From Pseudomonas defluvii (GTDB lineage: Bacteria > Pseudomonadota > Gammaproteobacteria > Pseudomonadales > Pseudomonadaceae): 50,137 nucleotides of DNA. The DNA is taken from assembly GCF_001695625.1 (NCBI RefSeq), contig NZ_MBPN01000033.1, positions 1-50,137 on the forward strand. The letters run 5' to 3'. Positions 25,376-34,534 of the stretch are shown here, in pieces. The notes under the pieces were generated by a model, which saw only the letters and a program-made list of their open reading frames with translations, did no database searches and had not been told where the DNA came from. Numbering within the stretch: position 1 is the first letter of the stretch; each line of letters starts with the position of its first letter. The position numbers and the translations under genes are program-made.

Positions 25376-26185
25376 ATGAGCTCTCGTACGTTTCCCCTGA
25401 TTGCCTTGTCCCTGGTCCTGGGCTTGGGTGCGGCCTGGATGGCCAACAACTGGCTGAGCGCGAAACTCAATGCCAAGGAAGACGATAACCAGCAGAGCGT
25501 GGTGGTCGCCACCACAGAGATTGCCTTCGGCCAAATGGTCGAAGCCCAGCAAGTGGCCGTGGTGCGCATGCCAAAGGATGCCGTACCCGAGGATGCCTTC
25601 GACGCCCCTGAAAAAGTGGTGGGCAAGATCGCCACCTTCTCCATGCTGCGCGGCGATATCCTGCGCGCTGCGCGCCTGGCCGAGCACCTCGGCGGCAGCA
25701 CCCTGGCATCGTTGATCGAACCCAACAAGCGCGCCATCTCGGTACGGGTGGACGACGTGGTCGGTGTCGGCGGGTTCTTGCTACCGGGTAACCGGGTCGA
25801 CGTATTGGCAACCCGGCAGACCGGCAACAGTGGCGATGCCGAGTCCAAAACCATTCTCGAAGACTTGCGGGTGTTGGCAGTGGACCAAACGGCCAACACC
25901 GACAAGACCCAGCCCGTGGTTGTCCGCGCCGTCACCCTGGAAATGACACCACTGGAGGCGGAAGTGCTGGTCAAGGGCATGGCTGCCGGCAAGCTGCAAC
26001 TGGCCCTGCGCAACCCCCTGGACAATCAGCCACGCCCGGCTGTCACCCAACCGGTTGCACTGGCCCAGCCAGCGGCTCCAGCCCCGGTTGTCCGGCCGGT
26101 GGTACGCCGCCAAGGCACAGGCAACAGCAGCGCTGTCACCGTGATTCGTGGCGTCGAAGTCAATGAAGTGAGAGCCAAGCTGTAA
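25376..26185 (+). CDS. rcpC: Flp pilus assembly protein RcpC/CpaB
   Basis: The 269-residue protein has one N-terminal membrane anchor (residues about 6-23) and a periplasmic SAF/RcpC domain (about 42-110: VVVATTEIAFGQMVEAQQVAV and later RAISVRVDDVVGVGGFLLPG, about 120-145). The C-terminal 60 residues are rich in Pro and Ala. RcpC/CpaB proteins are thought to help the secretin or bind peptidoglycan in the envelope. TAAGGAG lies before the ATG. It is in the main operon, 12 bp after the ATPase gene. Confidence 0.9.
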   Translation: MSSRTFPLIALSLVLGLGAAWMANNWLSAKLNAKEDDNQQSVVVATTEIAFGQMVEAQQVAVVRMPKDAVPEDAFDAPEKVVGKIATFSMLRGDILRAARLAEHLGGSTLASLIEPNKRAISVRVDDVVGVGGFLLPGNRVDVLATRQTGNSGDAESKTILEDLRVLAVDQTANTDKTQPVVVRAVTLEMTPLEAEVLVKGMAAGKLQLALRNPLDNQPRPAVTQPVALAQPAAPAPVVRPVVRRQGTGNSSAVTVIRGVEVNEVRAKL

Positions 26186-26222
26186 GTGATCCTGTTCCAC
26201 ATCGGCCAAGCGGGAGGGCGTG

Positions 26223-27551
26223 ATGATGAACGCGCGAATCAAACAGCCTCGCACTGCGTTTGCGCAGCGTCAGCGCGGCACGATCATTGTGATGGTGGTC
26301 ATTGCCATGGCCGCGGTGCTGTTGATGGCCGCCCTGGCATTGGACGGCAGCCATATGCTGGTGAACAAGACACGCCTGCAAAATGCGGTGGATGCGGCAG
26401 CGCTGAGCGGGGCCAAGACACTCAACGCGGTGCTTGGCGCAACCGGCGCCGCCAGCCTGGCACAAACCGCCGCGCTGGACACCCTAAGCCGCAATGCCAA
26501 CGCCACAGGCAATCAGGAGCTGGCCAAGGCGATTGGCAACAGTGTCGCCACCTTCGCCAAGGTGGAACTGGCCTCCAGTGTCTACGGGCCATTCTCGGCC
26601 AATGCCAGCTACGTGCGAGTCACGGTAGCGAACTACCCGTTGACCAGTTTTTTCTGGGGGGCTTTCCAAACATTGGGCAATGGCGCAGACAAGACCAAGA
26701 GCGTCGCCGCCATCGCCACTGCCGGGCCAAGCCCAACCAGCCCCTGTGAGCTTACCCCGCTGATGGTGTGCGGCAACCCCACACAGAACAACCCCAGCGG
26801 CGGAATGTTCTGGGGGTACAGCTTCGGCGATCTACAGGTATTGAAAACCGCTGCGAACAACAGTTCGGCGATCGGCCCAGGGAACTTTCAACTGCTCGAT
26901 TTCGGCTCAGGCGGAAAAACGGTCAAGGAAGGCCTGGCCGGCGGCATCAATCAGTGCAACAGCATCGGTTCAAACGTGACGACCAAGCCGGGTAATACCG
27001 TCGGGCCGTCCGCTCAGGGCCTCAATACGCGTTTCAACGAGTACAAGGGAGGCCTCAGTGCCGCCGACTATCCACCTGACCTGGTCGTCACGGTCAACCC
27101 CAAATCCCTGACCTACAACGATACGTTGAAGAGGATCGAATACAACAACCAACCGGTCACTGCCGCCAACGGCAACCTGTCTACGACCGGTGGCGCCCTG
27201 TACGACTACAACGACTGGAAACAGGACTCGGCCAACTGCATTGCCGGCGCTGGGGGTGGCTGCCTGTCCAATGGCGTGCACGAACGGCGGGTACTGAAGA
27301 TCGTCATCGGTGACTGCTCGGGCAAGAACGACGGTGCGTCATCGATACCGGTGCTCGGTTTTGGCTGTTTCTTCGTGATGCAGCCGGAAGCCCAAAAGGG
27401 CAACGAGTCGCAGATCTTCGGCCAATTCGTTAGCCAGTGCGAGGGCGACAGCGTGCCAGGCCCCACGCCGACGGATGATGTCGGCCCGCAGATCATCCAG
27501 TTGTACAAGACCTACATCGATAACCAACAGACACCCAGTACCGATTCGTAG
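26223..27551 (+). CDS. tadG: TadG-like pilus assembly protein
   Basis: The 442-residue protein opens with a TadE/G-type N-terminus: QRGTIIVMVVIAMAAVLLMAALALDGSH (one membrane helix) followed by the conserved NAVDAAALSGAK. The remaining 350 residues are extracytoplasmic and contain eight cysteines (for example PCELTPLMVC, NCIAGAGGGC, GDC, GCFF, SQCEGD), suggesting disulfides. I do not see a clear von Willebrand A metal site, which many TadG proteins have. The ATG at 26223 follows GGGAGG by five bases; a GTG at 26220 and an ATG at 26226 are adjacent alternatives. TadG is a minor pseudopilin-like component of the Tad system. It lies between rcpC and the TadE-like genes. Confidence 0.85.
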   Translation: MMNARIKQPRTAFAQRQRGTIIVMVVIAMAAVLLMAALALDGSHMLVNKTRLQNAVDAAALSGAKTLNAVLGATGAASLAQTAALDTLSRNANATGNQELAKAIGNSVATFAKVELASSVYGPFSANASYVRVTVANYPLTSFFWGAFQTLGNGADKTKSVAAIATAGPSPTSPCELTPLMVCGNPTQNNPSGGMFWGYSFGDLQVLKTAANNSSAIGPGNFQLLDFGSGGKTVKEGLAGGINQCNSIGSNVTTKPGNTVGPSAQGLNTRFNEYKGGLSAADYPPDLVVTVNPKSLTYNDTLKRIEYNNQPVTAANGNLSTTGGALYDYNDWKQDSANCIAGAGGGCLSNGVHERRVLKIVIGDCSGKNDGASSIPVLGFGCFFVMQPEAQKGNESQIFGQFVSQCEGDSVPGPTPTDDVGPQIIQLYKTYIDNQQTPSTDS

Positions 27552-27559
27552 GGGGCTCT

Positions 27560-28030
27560 ATGAGACGCGGTGGATTCAACGCCCCAAAGGCTCAGCGTGG
27601 CCTGGCAATGATTGAGCTGGTGATTACCCTGCCGTTGTTGGCGCTGCTGATGCTGGCCTTCGGCGAGTTCGGTCGCATGCTGTTTCAGTACAACAGCCTG
27701 ATGCAGGCCAGCCGTGACGCTGGGCGCTTTGTCGCCAGCCAGGCGTGGGACGCCAATCAGGGCAAACTCGATCTGAGCGCTGCTCTGTTGTCCAAAACCA
27801 AAAACGTCGCGGTGTACGGCGTACCTGCCAACCCGAATGGTTACCCCTCGGTCGTGCCTGGGCTGACGCCTGGAAATGTCACGGTGGCTGCAGCAGGTAC
27901 CGAGCACGTGCAGGTGAGCATTAACTATACCTTCGTGCCTGTGATCGGTAGCGCACTGCCGGCCCTCTATGGCAGCAGTAAACCGCTGGGCCTGACGTTG
28001 ACCTCCACCGTTGTGATGAGGGCCTTATGA
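27560..28030 (+). CDS. tadE: TadE-family pseudopilin
   Basis: The 156-residue protein has the TadE signature: QRGLAMIELVITLPLLALLMLAFGEFGR near residues 12-39, with the Glu of the ELxxTLP stretch acting like the pilin Glu+5, followed by QASRDAGRFV. The TadE group is cleaved by TadV and helps pilus assembly. It starts 8 bp after tadG, and its stop overlaps the next start (ATGA, 28027-28030), so it is translationally coupled to the TadF-like gene. Which of the two paralogues matches TadE and which TadF in other species cannot be settled by eye. Confidence 0.88.
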   Translation: MRRGGFNAPKAQRGLAMIELVITLPLLALLMLAFGEFGRMLFQYNSLMQASRDAGRFVASQAWDANQGKLDLSAALLSKTKNVAVYGVPANPNGYPSVVPGLTPGNVTVAAAGTEHVQVSINYTFVPVIGSALPALYGSSKPLGLTLTSTVVMRAL

Positions 28031-28533
28031 TGAACCGCAAACGCATGCGCGGCGTGTATGTCGTCGAGTTCGCCATCACCGGCTTGGTGCTGTTCACCTT
28101 GCTGTTCGGCGTGCTGGAAATAGGCCGGTTGTACTTCACCGTCAATGCGCTGAATGAAACGGTGCGCCGGGGGGCGCGCCTGGCCGCGGTGTGCAACATC
28201 AAAGACCCGACCATTCTGCGCCGCGCAATGTTCAATGCCGCCGACAACAGCGGCGCGAGCAGCCTGATTGGCAACCTGACCAGTGCCAACCTGAACCTGA
28301 TCTACCTGGACAAGGACGGTGCCGTGATCGCCAACCCTGACGACCTCACCAGCGCCAACGGTTTTCTCGCCATCCGTTATGTGCAACTGCAGGTGACGAA
28401 CTTCAGTTTCAACTTGCTGATTCCTGGATTCAACGGCGCCTTCGTGCTGCCGGTGTTCAGGTCAACCATGCCGCGCGAGAGCCTCGGCAGGCAACCCGAT
28501 GCAAACGTAGTACCGGAGATCACGCCATGTTAA
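28027..28533 (+). CDS. tadF: TadE/TadF-family pseudopilin
   Basis: The 168-residue protein is a second TadE-like pseudopilin: RGVYVVEFAITGLVLFTLLFGVLEIGRLYF near residues 8-37 with the Glu at the expected place, then NALNETVRRGARLAA. It keeps a C-terminal cysteine and one at the centre (VCNIKD). Two ATG codons stand in tandem at 28027 and 28030; the first overlaps the tadE stop. Its end overlaps tadZ by seven bases. Function as a minor pseudopilin is inferred from the family. Confidence 0.85.
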   Translation: MMNRKRMRGVYVVEFAITGLVLFTLLFGVLEIGRLYFTVNALNETVRRGARLAAVCNIKDPTILRRAMFNAADNSGASSLIGNLTSANLNLIYLDKDGAVIANPDDLTSANGFLAIRYVQLQVTNFSFNLLIPGFNGAFVLPVFRSTMPRESLGRQPDANVVPEITPC

Positions 28534-29744
28534 GCACACGTGAAGCCCCCGTCGTCACCGCGACTGACCGGCAAGGCCTGCGCCTGCTGATCAGTGGCCG
28601 CGATGCGACAGCCTTGAACCAGATGAAAACCATCAGCCAGAGCCTGCCCAACCTGCAGGTCAGCACCCGCTTGGTAAGCAACGGCCATACCGACCCGCTG
28701 TATGGGCTGGAGCACATGCCGGACCTGTTGCTGCTGCACGTCAGCCATTTGTGGCGCGAAGAGTTGGCCGCCCTGCTGCTGCATCCACTCAAGGAGCGTC
28801 CGCCGCTGTTGGTGTGCGGCCCCCTGGATGAACGCGAGGGCATGCGCCTGGCAATGCAGGCCGGCGCCCGTGACTTTCTTCCAGAGCCGGTGAAACCCGA
28901 AGAGCTGCAGGCGGCCCTTGGGCGCATGCAGATGGAGGCGCGGGCAGAGCGAGGAAACGAAGGCAAACTGATTGCGGTCATGAATGCCAAGGGCGGTTCA
29001 GGGGCCAGCATGCTGGCCTGCAACCTGGCCCATCAGCTCAGTAACCAGGGTGGCAGAACCCTGCTGCTGGACCTGGACCTGCAGTTCGGCAGCGTCGGCC
29101 ACAGCCTGGATGTGCAATCGACACACAGCCCGATGGAGGTGCTTCAGCAGGCCGATACCCTGGACAGCATCGCCTTGCGCGGCTTTTGCAGCCACTACAG
29201 CCCGACCTTGCATGTGCTGGGCGGGCGTACCGATGAACTGTGCCTGCAGCAGGACGTGCGCCTGGAGCAACTGGAGAATCTGTTGCGCCTGGCCCGCAGT
29301 AGCTACGACTGGGTGGTGGTGGACTTGCCGCGGCAAATCGACCACCTCACCGGCATCAGCCTGGAGCAGGCCGACCGCATCTACATTGTGTTGCAGCAAA
29401 GCCTGAGCCACCTGAAAGACGGCACGCGCTTGACCCGCATCCTGCGCGACGACCTGGGCGTGTCGAGCAGTCGACTGCAGGTGGTGGTCAACCGCTACAA
29501 CAAGACGTCCCCCGTCACCCTCAAGGATGTGACCGAGGCGTTGCGCTGCACGGAGGTGCACAAGCTCCCAAATGACTTTGCGGTGGTCAGCGAAAGCCTG
29601 AACACCGGGGTGCCGCTGGAACGGCATGCACCACGGTCAGCCATCAACCTTGCCCTGCGCGAACTGAGCCAGAACCTGATCGGGATCGAGGCCTGCGAAC
29701 AGAGCCTGCTTAAACGTACCTTTGGCCGTTTGTTTGGAGGGTAA
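28527..29744 (+). CDS. tadZ: TadZ/CpaE pilus localisation ATPase-like protein
   Basis: The 405-residue protein has an N-terminal receiver-like domain without an obvious phospho-site (about 18-135: LLLLHVSHLWREELAAL) and a ParA/MinD-like domain (about 145-390). TadZ/CpaE places the Tad machine at the cell pole. The Walker A loop is NAKGGSGAS (153-161): the signature first lysine, Lys155, is present but the canonical GKT/S lysine is replaced by alanine. The LLLDLDLQFGS segment matches the ParA Walker A' region. Atypical loops are known in some TadZ proteins, so binding without hydrolysis is possible. It lies between the pseudopilins and tadA, 3 bp before tadA. Confidence 0.92.
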   Translation: MLSTREAPVVTATDRQGLRLLISGRDATALNQMKTISQSLPNLQVSTRLVSNGHTDPLYGLEHMPDLLLLHVSHLWREELAALLLHPLKERPPLLVCGPLDEREGMRLAMQAGARDFLPEPVKPEELQAALGRMQMEARAERGNEGKLIAVMNAKGGSGASMLACNLAHQLSNQGGRTLLLDLDLQFGSVGHSLDVQSTHSPMEVLQQADTLDSIALRGFCSHYSPTLHVLGGRTDELCLQQDVRLEQLENLLRLARSSYDWVVVDLPRQIDHLTGISLEQADRIYIVLQQSLSHLKDGTRLTRILRDDLGVSSSRLQVVVNRYNKTSPVTLKDVTEALRCTEVHKLPNDFAVVSESLNTGVPLERHAPRSAINLALRELSQNLIGIEACEQSLLKRTFGRLFGG

Positions 29745-29747
29745 GCC

Positions 29748-31187
29748 ATGCTCAGCGACTTTCGTAATCGCTTGCGTCAGCAGGCCAACAACCAGGCCAC
29801 GGCAGACAAACCGGCAGCACCGGCCAACAGCCAGGACTGCACTCAGGTACTGATGGCCTGGGAGAACATTGCACCGGAAATCCTCTACGAGACCCGGAGC
29901 AAGCTCAACCCGGTGGAGAGCGAATGGAAGGAAAAGACCTACCAGCAGCTACTCAAGGTCATGGACCTGTCCTTGCTGGACACGCTGGAGGCCGCCGAAG
30001 CCGGTCGGCAGATCAAAGAGATCAGCCAGCGCTTGCTTGACGAGAACTCGGCACCGGTCAGCGCCAGTGGTCGCCAGTTGATCATCAAGCAGATCACCGA
30101 CGAGGTGCTGGGCCTTGGCCCGCTTGAGCCACTGCTGGCCGACCCGAGTGTGTCCGACATCCTGGTGAACGGCCACGCCTCGGTGTACGTCGAGCGGTTT
30201 GGCAAGCTGCAAAGAACCGACGTGCGTTTTCGCGATGATCAACACCTGCTGAATATCATCGACCGCATTGTGTCCAACCTGGGCCGGCGCATTGATGAAT
30301 CTTCGCCGTTGGTGGACGCACGCCTGAAGGACGGCTCGCGGGTCAACGCCATCATCCCTCCCCTGGCGATCGACGGCCCCAGCATGTCGATTCGCCGCTT
30401 CGCCGTGGACTTGCTCAATACCGAAAACCTGGTGCAGACGGGCACCCTGACGGCGGCCATCGCACTGATGCTCAAGGCTATCGTTCGCGGGCGCATGAAC
30501 GTGCTGATTTCCGGCGGTACCGGCAGCGGCAAGACCACCATGCTCAACGTCCTGTCCAGCTTCATCCCGCACAACGAGCGAATCGTCACCATCGAAGACT
30601 CGGCCGAGTTGCAGTTGCAACAGCCTCATGTGGTACGGCTGGAAACCCGCCCGTCGAACATCGAAGGGCGCGGCGAAGTCAATCAGCGTGAACTGGTGCG
30701 CAACAGCCTGCGGATGCGCCCGGACCGCATCGTCATTGGCGAGGTGCGCGGCGCCGAGGCACTGGACATGTTGACGGCGATGAACACCGGTCACGACGGC
30801 TCACTGACCACCATTCACGCCAACACCGCACGTGACGCCTTGGGCCGAATCGAGAACATGGTGTCGATGAGCGGTGCAACCTTCCCGATCAAGGCGCTGC
30901 GCCAGCAGATCGCCTCGGCCATCGATGTGGTCATCCAGTTGGAGCGTCAGGAGGATGGCACCCGGCGGCTGGTCAGCGTGCAAGAGATCAACGGCATGGA
31001 GGGCGACATCATCACCATGACCGAGATTTTCTCGTTCGTACGCAATGGCATCGGCGAAAAAGGCGAGGTACTGGGTGAGTTTCGCCCCACCGGCATGGTC
31101 CCGGCATTCCGTGAAACGCTGGCCAAGCGGAGTATCGAGCTGCCGCTCAGCCTGTTCCGGCAGGAATGGATGGAGGAAAAATCATGA
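29748..31187 (+). CDS. tadA: Flp pilus ATPase TadA/CpaF
   Basis: The 479-residue secretion ATPase drives Flp assembly. Walker A is GGTGSGKTT (256-264). The Asp box follows in the [14 protein letters not shown] stretch, and the His box/Walker B region in [19 protein letters not shown] and [12 protein letters not shown]. The N-terminal domain (about 100-220) has the TadA-type SDILVNG motif and a paired RRIDESSP region. GGAGGG lies before the ATG. Its stop overlaps the tadB start (ATGA, 31184-31187). Confidence 0.96.
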   Translation: MLSDFRNRLRQQANNQATADKPAAPANSQDCTQVLMAWENIAPEILYETRSKLNPVESEWKEKTYQQLLKVMDLSLLDTLEAAEAGRQIKEISQRLLDENSAPVSASGRQLIIKQITDEVLGLGPLEPLLADPSVSDILVNGHASVYVERFGKLQRTDVRFRDDQHLLNIIDRIVSNLGRRIDESSPLVDARLKDGSRVNAIIPPLAIDGPSMSIRRFAVDLLNTENLVQTGTLTAAIALMLKAIVRGRMNVLISGGTGSGKTTMLNVLSSFIPHNERIVTIEDSAELQLQQPHVVRLETRPSNIEGRGEVNQRELVRNSLRMRPDRIVIGEVRGAEALDMLTAMNTGHDGSLTTIHANTARDALGRIENMVSMSGATFPIKALRQQIASAIDVVIQLERQEDGTRRLVSVQEINGMEGDIITMTEIFSFVRNGIGEKGEVLGEFRPTGMVPAFRETLAKRSIELPLSLFRQEWMEEKS

Positions 31188-32170
31188 ACCAGATCCCCAG
31201 CGAGTTCGTCCTGGCCTTCCTTGGCATGGTGTTCACGGCGATCTTCCTCCTCAGCCAGGGCCTGACCGTTCCGGTGTTTGGCGAAGCGGGCAAGGTGCGC
31301 AAGCGCATCCGCAGTCGCCTGAACATGCTGGAGCGCGCCAATGACCTGCCGAACATGCAGTCGGTATTACGGCAAAAATACTTGCGGCGCCTGTCGCCAC
31401 TGGAAGCGTGGTTAGAGCAACTGCCAGCGATGGAGGCCCTGGCCCAGATGATCGAACAGGCCGGGCATGAATACCGTGCCTATCGGGTACTGCTGCTTGG
31501 GCTGACGCTGGCACTGGCAAGCGGCATTGTACTGTGGTTGATCACGCGCACCTGGTGGGTGGCAGTACCTGCTGCGATGGTGGTGTTCTGGCTACCGATA
31601 CTTAAGATCTCCAATGACCGCATCAAGCGCTTTGCCCGCTTCGAAGAGGGGCTGCCAGATGCGCTCGATGCCATGTGCCGGGCGCTGCGCGCCGGCCATC
31701 CGTTCAACGAGACCCTGCAACTGGTCGCCGATGAGCACAAAGGGCCGGTCGCCCATGAGTTCGGCCTGACCTTCGCCGACATCAACTATGGCAACGATGT
31801 ACGCCGGGCCATGCTCGGCCTGCTGGAACGCGTACCCAGCATGACGGTCATGATGCTGGTGACCACAGTGCTGATCCACCGTGAAACAGGTGGCAACCTG
31901 ACCGAAGTACTGGATCGCCTGAGCAGCCTGATTCGCGGGCGCTTTCGCTTTCAACGCAAGGTCAAGACCCTGTCCGCCGAAGGGCGTATGTCAGGTTGGA
32001 TACTGGTGTCGATGCCCTTTGTGCTCGCCGCAGCGATCGTGCTGTCGAGCCCGACCTATCTGCCCCTGCTGATCAACGAGCCTCTGGGTCGAAAACTGGT
32101 CCTCGGCGCCTTTGTTGCCATGCTGATCGGGATCTACTGGATACGCAAGATCATCCGGATTCAGGTTTGA
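31184..32170 (+). CDS. tadB: Flp pilus inner-membrane protein TadB
   Basis: The 328-residue protein is a type II secretion GspF-type membrane platform protein. It has an N-terminal helix (about 8-25), a helix pair near 105-150, the GspF-domain segment ([25 protein letters not shown], about 155-180) and helices at the C-terminus. The start at 31184 follows GGAGGAAAA; a longer frame from 31166 lies within tadA. It works with TadC to anchor the TadA ATPase. It is translationally coupled to tadA and lies 27 bp before tadC. Confidence 0.93.
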   Translation: MNQIPSEFVLAFLGMVFTAIFLLSQGLTVPVFGEAGKVRKRIRSRLNMLERANDLPNMQSVLRQKYLRRLSPLEAWLEQLPAMEALAQMIEQAGHEYRAYRVLLLGLTLALASGIVLWLITRTWWVAVPAAMVVFWLPILKISNDRIKRFARFEEGLPDALDAMCRALRAGHPFNETLQLVADEHKGPVAHEFGLTFADINYGNDVRRAMLGLLERVPSMTVMMLVTTVLIHRETGGNLTEVLDRLSSLIRGRFRFQRKVKTLSAEGRMSGWILVSMPFVLAAAIVLSSPTYLPLLINEPLGRKLVLGAFVAMLIGIYWIRKIIRIQV

Positions 32171-32197
32171 GTACCGATAGACCTAGGGAGTAAGACC

Positions 32198-33166
32198 ATG
32201 GAGTATCTACTGAGTCTGATCAATCATTGGGTGGGCAACGAACAACTGACGCGCCTGTTGTTTGCAGCAGCCATCGGCCTGAGTGTGGTCTTTGCCATAA
32301 CGACCATGACCTTGCTGGTGCTGGGGCTGCAAGACCCGGTCAAACGCCGACTGATGCTGATCAAGCGCGGCCAAAGTGCAGAAATTGCCGGGCAACGGCC
32401 ACCAAGCAACCTGCAATTGATGCTGGAACAGGTGGGGCAGCGCTTCAACACGGGTGAGCAAGGGCAAGCCTCGGCGACACGGGTACTGCTGACACACGCC
32501 GGTTATCGCGCTCAGTCGGCCGTACAGACCTACTGGGCGCTTCGCCTGCTGTTGCCCCTGACCTTGATGGGCCTTGTAGCCTTGGCATTACCGCTTATTC
32601 CGAAGCTGTCGCTGATGCTCGGTGTCGGCCTGCTGCTGCTGGCGCTAGGTGTGGGTTGGCTGGCGCCAGCCCTCTATGTCGAGCATCGCGCACAATCACG
32701 GATGAACCGTTTGCTGATTGCCTTTCCTGATGCCCTGGACCTCATGGTGGTGTGCGTGGAGTCGGGCCTGGCCCTGCCCCAGGCCATCGAGAGGGTGTCT
32801 GAAGAAATGGCGGTGAGCCAGCCTGACCTGGCCATGGAACTGGCCTTGGTCAACGCCGAAATCCGCGCGGGCATCCCCAGCACCGAGGCCTTGAAAAACC
32901 TTGCCGAACGCACCGGGCTGGAGGACATTCGCGGGCTGGTGAGCCTGCTGGCACAGAGCATTCGCTTCGGTACCAGTGTGGGTACCACCCTGCGCATCTA
33001 TGCTGAGGAATTTCGTGACCGTCGCACGCAACTGGCCGAAGAGAAAGCCGCGAAAATCGGGACAAAACTGGTGTTCCCACTGATCCTGTGCTTGTGGCCA
33101 AGTTTTTTCCTGGTGGCCATAGGCCCTGCAATCATCGGCGTGTTCAAGGTATTCGGAAAGCTTTAA
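32198..33166 (+). CDS. tadC: Flp pilus inner-membrane protein TadC
   Basis: The 322-residue protein is the second GspF-type platform protein. It has an N-terminal helix (about 22-45), a central helix pair (about 108-155), the GspF segment MNRLLIAFPDALDLMVVCVESG (about 168-189) and a final helix (about 295-320). AGGGAG lies before the ATG. It is the last gene of the main tad operon; a Rho-independent terminator follows 11 bp after the stop. TadB and TadC probably form the inner-membrane base of the pilus machine. Confidence 0.93.
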   Translation: MEYLLSLINHWVGNEQLTRLLFAAAIGLSVVFAITTMTLLVLGLQDPVKRRLMLIKRGQSAEIAGQRPPSNLQLMLEQVGQRFNTGEQGQASATRVLLTHAGYRAQSAVQTYWALRLLLPLTLMGLVALALPLIPKLSLMLGVGLLLLALGVGWLAPALYVEHRAQSRMNRLLIAFPDALDLMVVCVESGLALPQAIERVSEEMAVSQPDLAMELALVNAEIRAGIPSTEALKNLAERTGLEDIRGLVSLLAQSIRFGTSVGTTLRIYAEEFRDRRTQLAEEKAAKIGTKLVFPLILCLWPSFFLVAIGPAIIGVFKVFGKL

Positions 33167-33177
33167 CAACGAGTAGA

Positions 33178-33209
33178 AAAAGGCCTCGGCAGCAATGCCG
33201 AGGCCTTTT
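33178..33209 (+). terminator. Rho-independent terminator after tadC
   Basis: A perfect 14-bp stem (AAAAGGCCTCGGCA and its complement) encloses the loop GCAA, with a closing T-run on the plus strand. It begins 11 bp after the tadC stop and ends the flp-tadC operon. The A-run at the left end would let it work in the other direction too. Confidence 0.88.
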
Positions 33210-33281
33210 GCATGCCGCAGCCTTTTGAATGACTCAATAGGGAGGCTGCGAAACGCTGATCACCATGCGCACAAAGCAAAA

Positions 33282-33317
33282 CGGCGGCGGGAGCCTGTTT
33301 ACGCTACCCCGCCGCCG
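33282..33317 (-). terminator. Terminator for the rcpA-tadD-DUF3613 transcript
   Basis: On the minus strand a 10-bp GC stem (CGGCGGCGGG type, with a 16-base loop) is followed by GTTTTGCTTTG. It lies about 100 bp downstream of the DUF3613 stop and would end the minus-strand pilus operon before it meets the tadC transcript. Confidence 0.65.
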
Positions 33318-33414
33318 CCATGATGTGATGTCTACCCACCTGAATCACCCAACCTGCACACTGTCACCCTACTCTTTCAACCCCGAACACTGGCGCATCC
33401 TGCGCCGTTGCAGC

Positions 33415-33681
33415 CTACTTCCCCTTGGATGACGAGAGACCATACTCTTTGTAAAACTCGGGTATGGGGTGCTTGTAGCTGTCCAACAGGCGCTGCAGGC
33501 TCAGTTCACGCTCAGCGGGTTTCACGGTTTGCAGATTTGGCGAAGCCACCTGATTACTACGCTGCAATTGCAGCCAGGTTTCGGTGACCTGCTGTTGTGG
33601 GGAAGATGGGCCAGGTTCGATGGCCTGGGCTGCAAGGGGGAGCAACGCGGCTCCCAGGCAGATGAGCATAGTCTGTTTCAT
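33415..33681 (-). CDS. DUF3613 domain protein
   Basis: The 88-residue protein has a signal peptide (MKQTMLICLGAALLPLAAQA) and a small mature part matching DUF3613, with VTETWLQLQRSNQVAS and the end segment RLLDSYKHPIPEFYKEYG. Members of this family are found next to Tad genes, and its place after tadD supports a role in the periplasm during pilus biogenesis; the exact role is not known. The start at 33681 follows GAGGT; a GTG lies one codon upstream. It is the last gene of the minus-strand rcpA-tadD operon, 35 bp after tadD. Confidence 0.85.
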   Translation of the reverse strand: MKQTMLICLGAALLPLAAQAIEPGPSSPQQQVTETWLQLQRSNQVASPNLQTVKPAERELSLQRLLDSYKHPIPEFYKEYGLSSSKGK

Positions 33682-33716
33682 CACTACCTCTGCATTGGTG
33701 GCGAGTTGGCACTCGG

Positions 33717-34424
33717 TTATGCCGGATCATTGACCGCTGCTACCTGATCGGCAGGCGCTGCGGTGGCCTTCTTCCTACTCTTGAGTTTTTCTGCTCGCGC
33801 CTGGGCTTCAGTGACTTGTGCCGGGCTCAGGCCGACTCGGCTGACCAACTCCGAGGCCTGCTTCCAGTTCCCTTGGTAAATCATCAAGGTCACCAGGTTA
33901 ACGGCCGCCAATTGATCGGACTGCTTCAACTCCATGGCCGTGATGAACTCGAAGCGGGCTTGCTTAAGGCGCCCTTGGTTAAGGTAGATCACGCCCAGGT
34001 CGTTACGGATTTTTTCGTCAGTGGGCGACATGCGTACCGCCCGTTGCAGGTGAGCCAAGGCCTTCTCGCTATCATTGCGCGCCACCGCCAGTTGCCCCAG
34101 GCCGTGTTCGCCTTCAGCCGCTAGGCAGGTACTGAGTAAACTGCGAAACAACGGTTCGGCCTCGGCCTCTCCCAATACACGGTAGATCTTGGCCTTGCGC
34201 AAACGCACGGCGGGAAGGTCCTGCGGCAGCCGCTGCAAGTTGGCCAGGCCCGCATGCAGCTTGCCCTCACGGATCATGTCGTCGGCCAGGCTCAGCGACA
34301 GCTCCTGATCGGAACTGACCTTGGCACAGCTTTCCGGGGCACTGAGTGACGACCAATCGGAGCCACCGCCCGTGGCACAGCCGCTCAGCATCACCAGGCC
34401 CAACGTTGCAATGATCACCTTCAT
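33717..34424 (-). CDS. tadD: TadD TPR lipoprotein
   Basis: The 235-residue protein is a lipoprotein (lipobox LSGC, lipidated cysteine at residue 15) with tetratricopeptide repeats. The clearest repeat is at about 110-145 (ALAHLQRAVRMSPTDEKIRNDLGVIYLNQ). TadD proteins act as pilotins that help the RcpA secretin insert and assemble in the outer membrane. The start at 34424 follows GGGAG, and the signal peptide begins there; the frame continues upstream to 34538 without meaning. It is co-oriented with rcpA, 110 bp downstream of its stop. Confidence 0.9.
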   Translation of the reverse strand: MKVIIATLGLVMLSGCATGGGSDWSSLSAPESCAKVSSDQELSLSLADDMIREGKLHAGLANLQRLPQDLPAVRLRKAKIYRVLGEAEAEPLFRSLLSTCLAAEGEHGLGQLAVARNDSEKALAHLQRAVRMSPTDEKIRNDLGVIYLNQGRLKQARFEFITAMELKQSDQLAAVNLVTLMIYQGNWKQASELVSRVGLSPAQVTEAQARAEKLKSRKKATAAPADQVAAVNDPA

Positions 34425-34534
34425 TTTTCGCTCCCGGGAAACGCACAACGAGCGGGCGATGGCCGTAAGGCCAACCCCGCCCAGCACGGTGTCGTGGGAT
34501 GTGTTCGTCAACAAAGAGGCTGCAATGGGCTGGC

